Assembly (NCBI GenBank): GCA_963814435.1
Contig: CAWFCV010000024.1
Location: forward strand, 62,001 to 126,000
Source: JAEUPI01 sp963814435
Lineage (GTDB): Bacteria; Pseudomonadota; Gammaproteobacteria; Burkholderiales; Burkholderiaceae_C
Direction: 5' to 3'
Length of the DNA stretch: 64,000 nt
Notes under the pieces: model-generated
The model's database searches: none
Seen by the model: only the letters and a program-made list of their open reading frames with translations
Told to the model about the DNA's origin: nothing
Made by a program: the position numbers and the translations under genes
Part shown: piece by piece, positions 28,113-38,634 of the stretch
Position numbering within the stretch: the stretch's first letter is position 1
Layout: the number at the start of each line of letters is the position of its first letter

Positions 28113-31100
28113 GGTGCTGGCGCCTCCGGCAGCTCGAGTGTAAAGGTGGCGCCCTGCCCGGGCTGGCTGCGCGCCCAGACACGGCCGCCCATGCGCTCCA
28201 TCGCCTTGCGCACGATCGCCAGGCCGATGCCGGTACCGGGGTAGTCCTCGGCCCGATGCAGGCGCTGGAAGATCGAGAAGATGCGGTCGTGAAACTTCAT
28301 GTCGAAGCCGACGCCGTTGTCGCGAACCGACAGCTGCACCCTGCCCTTCGACCGCTCGGCCGCGATCGTGATGCGCGGTGGCCGGCTGGTGCGGCTGAAC
28401 TTGACCGCGTTGTCGACCAGGTTGCGCAGCGCCATCGTCAGGCCCTGCGCATCGGCGCGGGCATGCAGCCCGGCATCGACGTCCACCGTCAGCTCGACGC
28501 CGGCGGCGGCGAAATCCTGCCGCAAGCCCGCCAGCACGCCGTCCACCAGCGCGGCCAGCGGCTGGCGCGCCAAGGTCAGATCGCGCCGCTCCAGGCGCGA
28601 ATAGGTCAGCAGGTCGTCGATCAGTGCGCCCATCTGCTGGGTGGCCTGGCGGATGTGATGGAGGAACTCGCGCCCCTCGTCGTCGAGTTGCTCATGGTGA
28701 TCCGACAACAGCAGCCGGCTGTAGCCGTCGATGCCGCGCAGCGGCGCCTTCAGGTCGTGCGAGACCGAGTAGGTGAAGGTCTCGAGCTCGCGGTTGACCT
28801 GCCGCAGCCGGCCCAGGCTGCGGTCGAGCTCGGCGTTGAGGCGGTCGATCTCGGTGATGTCCACCAGGCAGACCAATGCCGTGCCGTCGGCGTCGTCCAG
28901 CCCCGGCAGCGACATCGTCATCATCAGGCTCAGCGGCCGGCCGGTCACCGACGGCAGCGAGCGCTTGGCCGTCAGCAGCCGCTGGCCGGCCCACATCGCC
29001 TCGAGTTCGCCGACGAACTGCGGCAGGTCCTCGGGCGACGGATACACGGCCTGCAGGTCGGGCAGGTCGGTCTGCTTGTCGCGGGCATCGTGCAGCGCCA
29101 GCGCCTTGCGATTGAGCCGCTGCACCTTCACCGCGCGCAGGCATTGCTGCACGAAGTCGGGCCGCGTGGCGAAGTAGCCCGGCGCGTCGGTGACCCCGCT
29201 GTCGCGCAGCTCGCGCAGCAGCTGCTGCACGCCCGACCAGTCCTCCTCGCCGATCGAGATCGGCACGGTATCGAAGATGCTGCGATAGCGCGCCTCGCTC
29301 TGTGCCAGTTGCGCGGTGCGCTCCTGCACACGCTGCTCGAGTTCGGCGGCCAGGCGGCGCACCTGATCTTCTGCCTCGCGCCGCTCGGTGATCTCGAAGG
29401 TGGTGCCCGCCATGTAGGTGGCGCGGCCCTGCGCATCCCACAGGGCCTGGCCCTGACTTTCGAACCAGTGCCACCGGCCGTGGGCATCGCGGGCGCGGAA
29501 CTGCACGTGATACGGCCCCGCGCGCTTGAGATGCCGCCGCAGCGTCTGGCGCAGCTGGCGGTAGTCGTCCGGGTGCAGCAGCGCCTCGAAGGCCTGCGCC
29601 ATCTGCGCCGGGCCCGGCGCCGCATGCCCCAGCAGCGTGAACAGCTCCGTCGACGGCACCACGCCGCCCGCCGCGAAGTCCCACTCCCACACCTGGCCGA
29701 AAGCGGCCGCCAGGCGGAAGCGCTGCTCGCTGCGCCGCAGCGCCTGCTCGGCCCGTTTGCGCTCGGTGACGTCGCGGAACATCAGCAGCAGGCAGTCGGC
29801 GCCGCCGAACTCCACCCGCTCGGCGCTGAACAGCACGTCGATCTCGGCGCCCGAGCTGTGCCGAGCGCGCCCTTCGAAGCCCTGGATCGTCTCGCCCGCT
29901 TGCAGCCGCGCGACGATCTCGGCGCGGCCCTGCGGCTGCGTCCACATCTCGAGTTCCGCCGAGGTACGACCGATCACCGCCTCGCGCGCATGGCCGAAGA
30001 GCTGGCAGAAGGCGTCGTTGACCTGCAGGAAGCGGCCACTGTCGAGCGCGCTGAGCGAAATCGCCTCCGGCGCAGCGAGGAACAGCTTCTCGAAGCGCTC
30101 CGCCGCGGCACGGCGCTCGGTGATGTCGACCCAGGAGCCCACCAGCTCTGCGGGCCGCCCGTCCGCGCCGTGCACCATGCGCACCGCGTCGCGCATCCAT
30201 CGCCAGCGGCCCTGGGCGTCGCTCGAACCGGTACTCGATCTCGATCTCGCCCCGGCGCGGCAGGTCCGCCATCTGCGTCAGCACCACGTCACGGTCGTCG
30301 GGGTGGATATGGTCGAGCCAGAACCCGGAGTCGGCCGTGAACTGCTCAGGCAACCAGCCGAGCAGGCTGCGCAGGTTGGGCGAGTAATAGGTGGCGCCGT
30401 AGTCACCCTCGGCGCGTGCGGTGTAGATCACCGTCGGTGCGCTGCCCAGCAGGTGGGTCAGCCGCGCCTCGCTGGCGGCCAGCGCGGCCTGCGCCTGCTT
30501 GATCGCGGTGATGTCGGTGTGCGTGCCCAGCATGCGCAACGGCTGGCCCTGCGCATCGCGCTCCTTCACCTGGCCGAGCGACAGGATCCACTTCCATTGG
30601 CCGTCGCGTGGTGCGCTGGCGGAACTCGACGCGGTAGTCGGGGATGCGGCCGGCCACGTAGTCCTCGTAGGCGCGGTAGACGGTGTCCCGGTCGTCGGGG
30701 TGCAGGCGCTCGCGCCAGGCGGCGTTGGTCTCGTGGAACTCGTCGGGCTCGTAGCCCAGCATGCGCGCGTACTCGGGGCTGACCACGGTGTCGCCGGTGC
30801 GCAGGTCCAGGTCGTACAGGCCCTGGTTGGCGGCCTGCATCGCCAGGCGCAGGCGTTCCTCGCTGTCGCGCAGCGTGCGCTCGACCTGGATGCGGCGCGT
30901 CACGTCGTGCGCCAGCACGAGCTCGGCGGGGCGGCCGTCGAACTGCAGCGTGTGCGACGTGATCTCCACCTCGAGCAAGCGGCCGTCCCGGGTCTGGTGG
31001 CGCCAGACGCCCGCCTCGTCGAGGCCGCCCTGGCCGACCCGCGCCACCTTGTCCAGCAGGCGCGGCACGTCCTCGCGCGGCCGGATGTCCTTGATCGTCA

Positions 31101-33348
31101 TGCCCAGGAACTCGTCGCGCGTGTAGCCGTACTGCCGGATGGCGGCGTCGTTGACGGCCAGGAAGGCCAGGGTCTCGAGCTCGTACACCCACATCGGATG
31201 CGGGTTGCTCTCGAACATCTCGCGGTGGCTGGCCTCGCTGGCGCGCAGCGCCTGCTCGGCGAGCACGCGGTCGGTGATGTCCTGCACCGTGCCCACCGAC
31301 CGCAGCGGCGTGCCGTCGTCGGCGTAGCTCGAATCGCCGCGCTCCTGCACGTGCTTGATGCGCCCGTCCGCCAGCAACAGCCGGTGACCGATGGCATAAG
31401 GCTGGTGCTCCTGCACCGAGCGCCGATAGGCGAGGTCGACGCCGTCGCGGTCGTCGGGGTGGACCGTCGCCAGGAAGGCCGCATAGCTGGCGCCGAAGCG
31501 CTGCGGGTCGATCTCGAAAATGCGAAAGATCTCGTCCGACCAGACCAGCGCGCCCGTCGTCAGGTCGAGCTCCCAATGGCCCAGCCGCGCCATGCGCTGT
31601 GCCTCGCGCAGCCGCTGCTCGCTGCGCTGCAGGGCATCGGCGGCGCGGCGGCGCTCGGTGATGTCGGTGAAGAAGATCGAGATGCCGTCGGCCGTGGGAT
31701 GGATGCGGTTCTCGAACCAAGCGTCCCAGGGCGGGTAGTACTCCTCCATGCGGATGGTGGTGCCTTCGTTCATCGCGCGTTCGTAGGCGCGGTGGAACGG
31801 CTGGCCGACCCCTTCGGGGAATTCGGTCCAGATGTGCTTGCCGATCAGGCTGGCGGCGTCGCGCCCGAGCATCTGGCCGGCCTTGCGGTTGACGGCCTGG
31901 TAGCGCCACTGGCGATCCAGGCTGACGAAGCCGTCGCTCATCGTCTCGAGCAGGTCGACCACGCGCCGGTTCAGCGCCTCGCGCGCGGCCTCGGCCTGGC
32001 GCCGCTCGGTGATGTCGCGGCTGATCACCACCGCGGTGGCTGGCTCGCCGGGCGCGGCGGGCTCCAGCGCGACCAGCGACTCCCAGTGCCGCACACCCTG
32101 CGGGCCGGGGTAGGTGAACTCCAGCCGCTCGGTCGTGCCGCGATCGAACACGCGGCCCAGCGTGGCCGTCCACAGCGCGACGTTGCGCGCCGGCATGCCG
32201 AGCTCGGCGTTGGTCTTGCCGATGAACGCCTGCGGCGCCAGCCCGGTGGCCCGCTGCACGGCGTCATTGGCGTACAGGTGGCGGCCCTCGCGGTCCATGC
32301 GCACCACCACGTCGGGCAGGTTGCCGGCCAGCGCGCGGAAGTGGCTTTCGCTGCGCTGCAGCGCCTGCTGGTCGCGGGCCTGTGCCCGCAGCGATCGTTC
32401 GAGCCTGCGCCCGCCGGCCGCGATGGCGCCCACCAGCAGCAGCGCCACGCCCGCGGCCCAGAGCCACAGGCCGCGCCAGCCGGCCAGCACGGCGTCGGTG
32501 GACATGCCGTAGGCCACGACCAGATCCGGGGCGTCGCCGCCGAGCCGCTGGTAGCCGACGATGCGCCGAGTCTGGTCGAATTGCGTCAGCGCATCGAACA
32601 CGCCCTTCGGCGCCCGGGCCAGCGCCGCGGCCAGCGGGCCGCGCTCGCGCTGACCGAGCTCGGCCTCGCGGTGGGGCGCGTGCGCCAGCAGCGTGGTGCT
32701 GCCGTCGGCTTCGACGCGAAACAGCGCCGCGCTGCCCCCGTCGGGCACGCGCGAGGCGTCGAACCGCCGCAGCAGCGCCGCATGGTCGAGTTGCACCACA
32801 AACGCGGCCACGCCGCGGCTTGGATCGGCGGCACCGCGCAGCAGCGGCAATACGCGCTCGCCCGGTGCGCCGCGCGCGGATTCGACCCGCCAGCCGGAAC
32901 CCTGCGGCAGCGGCAGGCGATCGCTGGCGTCGGTGCCGCCGTCTGGCGACGGTTGCAGGATCCGGCCTTCGCGATCGATCGCTTTGATCGTGAACGGCAG
33001 CGTGATTCTGCCCAGCAGCGGGCCGATCTCCTGCACCGTCTGCCGCAGCGTGTCGCGCACCGACGCGGCGTCGGCGTGCGGGCCCAGCGTCGACTCGATG
33101 CGGTCGGTGGCCGCCTGCGCCAGGTCGAGCGTCTCGCGCAACGAGCCCGCCAGGCTCGCGGCACGCCGCGCGCTCAGCGACGACGCGGCTTCGAGCTCCT
33201 GGGTTCGCTCGTACCACAGGAAGCCGGCGAGGGCCACCAACACCACCAGCGAGGCCAGCGCCGCCAGCACCCGCACGTCGCGCTGGCCGGGCGTGCCAGC
33301 CTGCAGTGGGCGCGAGCCTCCCGATGCACGCGCTTGGGCGTCGACCAC
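28109..33348 (-). CDS. Giant membrane sensor histidine kinase with about nine PAS domains
   Basis: About 1745 residues after correcting two single-base insertions (near 30600 and at about 30222). It starts at GTG 33348 with GGAGG seven bases upstream. A membrane segment at about residues 26-46 and another at about 297-315 bracket a periplasmic sensor of some 250 residues. Nine PAS/PAC units follow, most ending in the DITERR or DVTRR type motif. The last, less typical one precedes HisKA (YSVSHDLKAPLRGIDGYSRLL) and an HATPase domain (NLVDNAVKFSR, DNGVGFDM, GTGIGLAIVRKAM). The kinase group is the one with phytochrome-like catalytic ends. The ligand is unknown; its place at the end of the aromatic island makes an aromatic or redox signal plausible. 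Confidence 0.85.
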
Positions 33349-33424
33349 TCCCGATCCTCCTTGTGCACGCGAGTCTAGAGCCTGTTCGCGCGGCGCCGCC
33401 GACGCCGGCCACGCGACGCCGGAA

Positions 33425-34786
33425 TCAAGAAGCCCGGTCGATCGCTCGCGCGTCGGCCGAGTCGCGTCGGCGAATCCTGACCCAGACGATCGCAAGGAAC
33501 GCGCCGAATCCAAAGGCTCCGGCGGCGCCCGCCACCGCGGCGGCGCGCACCAGCCACGTGCTGTCCAGCGCGATCGCGACCGCCAGCAGCACGAGAGCCA
33601 GCGCGTGAGCCCAGCGATGCAACGCCAGCGCGCGCTCGTCGGTCAGCGACGACGGCGTCGGCGCGCGCCGGCGCGCGCCGGCCCGGTGCATGGCCACCAG
33701 GAACGGCACGATGCGCTGCAGGATGCCGAACAGAAAGCTCGTCAGCCAGCCCAGCACCGCGCAGGCGATGACCGCGGTGACGAGCCCGGCGGCGTGGTCA
33801 TCGAACGCCCACCACGCAGCCAGCGCGAGCGTCGCGAGCAGTGCGGCCCAGCCGGCGCGCACCAGCTGGAACGAGCCGCCGAGTTGGCGCCGCATGCCTT
33901 CGCGCAGCACGCGGCGCATCGACAGCAGGTGCGCGATCACGCCCGCCGCGCCCAGTGCGATGGCCGGCAGCAGCGCGGGCCGCGGCCAGGCGTCCAGCGC
34001 CACCGGCACCGTGAGCACCAGTGCGCCGACGGCGCATGCCGCCACGCGCAGCTGCATGCGATCGCTCGGCACCGGGCCGAGCGCGAACATCGGGACCAGG
34101 ATGTTCGAGAACGCCAACGCCAACGCGCCCATCAAACCAAACACCGCGAACACGATGTGCAGCATCAGCAGGCCGCCTCGAGGCCAGGCGCCCCAGCCAG
34201 CCCAGGTCGCCAGCATCGCAGCGGCACTGCCCAGCACGATTAGCAGCGACGCCAGCGCCAGCCAGCCCATCGTGCGCACGCCCGGCATGCCGCGCGCACC
34301 GGCGAGATTGCGCGCGAGCAGCGCGCCGTAGACCAGCAGCGCCGCGATCACCGGCAGCGCGGCCAGCGCCATCCACAGCGGCCGTTGCGCGGCCATGCCG
34401 ATCAACAGCACGGCCACACCCGGCGTGTACAGCCACCACACCACCAGCGGTGCACGGCGCGAGCCCAGCGGCTGCAGCGTGGCCACCGGCATCAGCTGCA
34501 GGCTGGCGCCGATCGCGCTCATCGTCAGCACGCCGAGCGTGACGGCGTGTAGCGCGGCCAGCGGCCAGCCGACGCCGCCCGCGAAGCGCGGCACCTGCTG
34601 CGCACCGAGCCCGAGCGCAACCCAGGCCAGCAGCTGGAACAGCGCCGCCGCGCCGAAGAAGCGCAGCGGGATCGACAGCGGCAGCAGCCGCCCGGTGGCA
34701 CCGAGCGCGAACGATGCGCCGGAGCGCGAGCTCGCGCGCGGCGCGGGCATCGCCGGCGCGGCGGATCGAGGCGCCGGCGTCGGCAT
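33425..34786 (-). CDS. Polytopic membrane protein, NnrS/oxidase-subunit-I-like, unknown
   Basis: 453-residue protein with about twelve hydrophobic segments. Short motifs include LHAVTLGVLTMSAIGASLQLMPV, cited as LHAVTLGVLTM, plus LLMLHIVFAVFGLMGAL and ALHRWAHALAL. Membrane-embedded histidines in such positions recall NnrS and haem-copper oxidase subunit I relatives, so haem or copper binding is possible but not shown. ATG 34786 is chosen over a TTG six bases upstream. It follows the molybdopterin subunit gene by 16 bases and may be its electron-transfer or assembly partner. It is intact and on the same strand as the island. Confidence 0.65.
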   Translation of the reverse strand: MPTPAPRSAAPAMPAPRASSRSGASFALGATGRLLPLSIPLRFFGAAALFQLLAWVALGLGAQQVPRFAGGVGWPLAALHAVTLGVLTMSAIGASLQLMPVATLQPLGSRRAPLVVWWLYTPGVAVLLIGMAAQRPLWMALAALPVIAALLVYGALLARNLAGARGMPGVRTMGWLALASLLIVLGSAAAMLATWAGWGAWPRGGLLMLHIVFAVFGLMGALALAFSNILVPMFALGPVPSDRMQLRVAACAVGALVLTVPVALDAWPRPALLPAIALGAAGVIAHLLSMRRVLREGMRRQLGGSFQLVRAGWAALLATLALAAWWAFDDHAAGLVTAVIACAVLGWLTSFLFGILQRIVPFLVAMHRAGARRRAPTPSSLTDERALALHRWAHALALVLLAVAIALDSTWLVRAAAVAGAAGAFGFGAFLAIVWVRIRRRDSADARAIDRAS

Positions 34787-34802
34787 GCGCAACGCGCGGG
34801 CG

Positions 34803-37549
34803 CTACGCCGCCGGACCGATGCGGCGGATCTGCACGCGCACCACGTCGGCGCCCGAGCCGGTGGCGTCGGTCAGCTCGATCGACATCGGCGCGATGGTAG
34901 TTCAGGCTCGGTGCGTGCATGTCCTTGGCATACGGCGTGGCCCAGTGGTCGAACTGGCCGATGATCACCAGCGTATCGGGCCGGATGCCCTGCGCCGGCA
35001 CCGCCGCGCCGCGCGTGCTGCCGATGGCCGACGACACCTCGATCTCGTCGCCCGCCTCCACGCCCAGGCGGCGCGCGGTGGCGGTGTTGATGATCACGCC
35101 GCGGTGCCCGCGCACGTTGCCCGCCACCTCGTCCATCAGCTGGATCGCGGCATTGCCGCCGGCGTGGTACTGCATGCTCTTGGTGGTGAGCAGCCAGAAC
35201 GGGTAGTCCTCGGGCTTGAGGCCGCGGCGCACCAGGTCGTCGACCCACAGGCCGGGAAAATCGTGCCACTCGGGCAGCGCCTGGTATTCGAGCAGCTGGC
35301 GGTCCCACCAATGGATGTCGGTCTCGTGCAGGCGGCCGGCCAGTTCGCGCCCGGTGCGCAGCAGCCGCTCCTGGTACGGCAGCTCGAAGCGCAGGCCCTG
35401 CTGCTTGAGCGTCGGGTACAGGTACCAGTTGCTGCGCTTGAACGGGCGGGCCATCAGGCCGTGCTGCTTGAACCAGTCGAGGTCGCGCACCTCGGCGCCG
35501 GCGCTCAGCTCGTGGCTCGCCGCCTGGCACACCGCGTTCCAGATCGCATCCACCGTCGGCGCTTCAGTCGGGTCGAGCGCGAAGTCACGCTCGGCGGTCT
35601 TCAGCGGCACGCCCATCGCGCCGCGATTGATCGACGTTGACGTATTCGCTCAGCAGCCCCGTGCGGCGCGCGATCTCGGTGGAGATCCAGCTGAAGTCGC
35701 GCGTGTCGCCCTGCGGCGCCACCGCGCGGCTGGCGCAGCACCCAGCCCTGGTGCTGCCAGTACTGCTCGACGAACTTGGTCTTGCCCGAGGCGAATCAGC
35801 TGCGTGCTCTCCAGATCGGTGGCCTCGGGCAGCACGATGTCGGCCATGTGGTTGGTTTCGTCGGGCGTGTAGGCGAAGCACACGGTGAACGGAAAGCGCG
35901 CCATCGTCTCGGCGATGGCTGCGGTGTCCCAGAAGGAGATCGCGGGGTTGGTGCGGTAGGCGAACCAGATCGCCGGCGCGGTGGGTCGCGGCCAGTTCTC
36001 GGGCACCTCGCGCTGGAACATCCACGCCAGGTGCGTCGGGCCCCAGCGCCTGGCTCCATGCGCCGCTGTTGCCGACCAGCGGGATCAGCGTGCGGTGGCC
36101 GTGCCGGCTGGTGGGCTTGGCGCTCCACTCGCCGCGCCGCGTCGGGTTGAGCTTCTGCAGCATGAAGCCGTCGGGGCCGGGCACCACGCTCTGGTGGCGG
36201 TCGTCGTGCGGCTTGTTCAGCCGCACCGTGGTGCCGAGCGTGCCGCCGGGCACCTCGAGCGCGCCGACCAGCACCGCGAGCATCGTGCGCGCCCAGCAGC
36301 ACTCGTAGGCGCCCCAGCCGTTGTTGACGGTCTTGCCGAGCGTCACCGACACCGGCCGCAGCGGCAGCTCCTGGCCGTCGACCTCGATCGTCTCGCCGAC
36401 GTGTGCATGATCGAGGAACTCACCCGCGATGCGGCGGATCGATGCTGGGCGTGACGTCGCAGATCGGCGCCGCCCAGTCCGGGCTGTAGCGCTGCATGTG
36501 ATCGACGAGCTTCTTGAACGCGGTGTCGGCGGCGCACGTCGTCGTGCAGCCAGCGCTCGTCGTCGGCGCCGACCTCGACCGCCTGCGCCACCGTCACGCG
36601 GCCTTCGAGCAGCGGCTCGATGCCCGGGCTGTCGTGCGGCACCGCGCGTTGGCCGCGCGTGTCCCACAGCAGCGGCTTGAGCGTGTGCGGGTCGCGCAGG
36701 TAGTAGCCGTGCGGCCCGACGAGGTACGGCGACGAGGTGCTGTCGCGCAGGAACGGCAGGTCGAGCCGCTCGCGCGGGTGTTCGTGCAGCATCGCGTGGA
36801 TCAGCGCGAACATCATCGCGGCGTCGGTCTTGGGCTTGATCGGCACCCACTACGCCGACGCGGCGCCGGTGATCGACAGGTGCGGCTCGATCTGGATGCG
36901 CTGCGCACCGCGCACGCGGGCGGCGGCATGGCGCGCGGCGGCGCAGGGGCCGCCGGTGACCTCGTTGTTGTTGCCGAACGATAGGTTGTATTCGGTGTAC
37001 GGCACGTCGGCCGAGACCGTGAACGCGCGGTGCCAGAACTCGCCGTACAGGTGCTCGGAGTGCACGCACTTGACGCCCTGCCCCGAGCCGAAGCTGTAGT
37101 CCACCGCGCCCCAGGCCTGCAGGAACGACGGGAACGTGCCCATGTAGTTGGCCGGCGTGCCGCCGTGGCCGAAGGTGGCGGCCACACGCGGCAGGCCCTG
37201 CTCGTCGAGCACGCCCAGCGCGCGGATCTCGAGCAGCTTCTTGGCCACCGTGTCCAGCGCCTCGTCCCAGCTGATCGGCACGAACCCCGGATCCTCGTGG
37301 CGGCCCTTCCTCGGGTTGGTGCGCCGCATCGGCGTCAGGATGCGATGCGGGGTGGTAGGTCTTCTGGATCAGCCCGTAGGCCTTCACGCAGGGCCGGCCG
37401 TCGCTCGGGTGCAGGCCCTTGCCGTCGACATTGGGACCGATCTCGGTGGCCACGCCACCCTCCACCTTCACGCTCAGCAGGTCGGGGCCGGCGACGCAGT
37501 TGTAGCAGTAGGTCGGTACGTGGCGGGTCGTGGCGGCGAGCGTGGTCAT
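34803..37549 (-). CDS. padB: Molybdopterin oxidoreductase large subunit, PadB-like, frame-broken
   Basis: About 915-residue DMSO-reductase-family catalytic subunit. The N-terminus has YCYNCVAGPD, a Cys at 54 in RPCVKAYGLIQKTYHP, then PGFVPISWDEALD and NYMGTFPSFLQAWG. Later segments are GKTVNNGWGAYECCWARTM, AIWFAYRTNPAISFWD and the C-terminal cofactor domain GVEAGDEIEVSSAIG, ending RVQIRRIGPAA. Four or more frame changes interrupt it. Only three of the four usual cluster cysteines are present (15, 18, 54). There is no Tat signal. By similarity and by padC/padD in the same island it is read as the phenylacetyl-CoA:acceptor oxidoreductase catalytic subunit, oxidising phenylacetyl-CoA toward phenylglyoxylate. 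Resorcinol-hydroxylase-like function is the alternative. Confidence 0.68.
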
Positions 37550-37576
37550 GGCGGTCTCGATGCGGGGTTGAACGGC

Positions 37577-38617
37577 TCAGCGGTCGAATTGCCGGATCAG
37601 TGCGCGCGCTTCCTCGAGCAGCGCGGCGCCGTTGCTGCCCTTGGCGCTGACCTCCTTGACCCATTGGTCGTCGACGTCGGCCGAGGCCTTGATCCAGCGC
37701 TGGTATTCGGCGTCGGCCAGCGTCAGCACCGCGTTGCCGCGGTCGGTGGCCAGCTTGTGGAACGCTGCCACCACCGAGTCGAAGCCCTTCTCGCCGGCCC
37801 AGGCCGATGTGGCCGCGCCGCTGTTGGCGTCGATCACCTTCTTCAGGTCGGCCGGCAAACTGTCGTACTTGGCCTGGTTCATCACGAACGCGAAGATCGA
37901 GTTCGCGAACTTCGGCTGGCCCGCCGGCGCGTCGAGGTGGCTCTTGGCGATCTCCTGCAGCTTGGCCGCGGGCACGCCCTCCCAGGGCACCATCGCGCCG
38001 TCGATCACGCCCTTGGACATCGCCTCGGGCACGGCCGGCAACGGCATTTGTACCGGGGCGGCCCCTAGCGCGGCGAGCATGCGCGAGTTCAGCCGCGTCG
38101 CGGCGCGGATCTTCAGGCCCTTCAGCTCCTCGAGCGTGCGCACGCCCTTGGCGCTGGTGAGGTGGAACGCCGAGCCGTCGTTGGTGTGCAGGAAGATCGG
38201 CTTGACGCCCTGGTATTCGTCGAGCGCCGACTTCTGCACGAAGGCCCAATAGGCCTGGCTCGACCCCTTGGCGCTCTTGGTAAAGAACGGCAGCTCGAAC
38301 ACCTCGGACTTGGTGAAGCGCCCGGCCGAGTAGGTGGGAATCGTCCACACGATGTCGGCGACGCCGTCCTTGGCCTGGTCGAACAGCTGCGCCGGCGTGC
38401 CGCCGAGCTGCATCGCCGGGTAGATCTGGCACTTCAGCTTGTCGGCCGACTCCTTGGCCACCTTGTCGCACCAGGCCTGGATCAGGTTGATGTGCACGTT
38501 CGACGTGCCGGGCAGGAAGTGGTGCACCTTCAACGTGACGGTCTGCGCGAACGCAGGCGCGCCGGCCAGGCCGACCAGCGCGGCGACGAGCAAACCGAGG
38601 GAGCGACGGGTGATCAT
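37577..38617 (-). CDS. dctP: TRAP transporter substrate-binding protein DctP
   Basis: 346-residue periplasmic receptor. The signal peptide ends GAPAFAQT. The mature protein starts VTLKVHHFLPGTSNVH and has the family-typical KIRAATRLNSRMLAALGAAP, in which the central Arg binds the substrate carboxylate, and MSKGVIDGAMVPWEG. The ligand is therefore an organic acid, and the setting suggests an aromatic one. It is intact, with AAGGAGA eight bases before the ATG, and precedes padB by 27 bases. Confidence 0.9.
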   Translation of the reverse strand: MITRRSLGLLVAALVGLAGAPAFAQTVTLKVHHFLPGTSNVHINLIQAWCDKVAKESADKLKCQIYPAMQLGGTPAQLFDQAKDGVADIVWTIPTYSAGRFTKSEVFELPFFTKSAKGSSQAYWAFVQKSALDEYQGVKPIFLHTNDGSAFHLTSAKGVRTLEELKGLKIRAATRLNSRMLAALGAAPVQMPLPAVPEAMSKGVIDGAMVPWEGVPAAKLQEIAKSHLDAPAGQPKFANSIFAFVMNQAKYDSLPADLKKVIDANSGAATSAWAGEKGFDSVVAAFHKLATDRGNAVLTLADAEYQRWIKASADVDDQWVKEVSAKGSNGAALLEEARALIRQFDR

Positions 38618-38634
38618 GACGGTCTCCTTGATGA

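Noticed and set aside
25678..33378. Long plus-strand ORFs opposite the kinase genes
   Set aside because: They are antisense shadows with His/Gln/Arg-rich composition; the minus strand carries intact kinase and PAS domains.
34803..37549. padB as a degenerate pseudogene
   Set aside because: Cofactor and C-terminal segments are all preserved across the frame changes and the length is normal, so sequence error is the better explanation.
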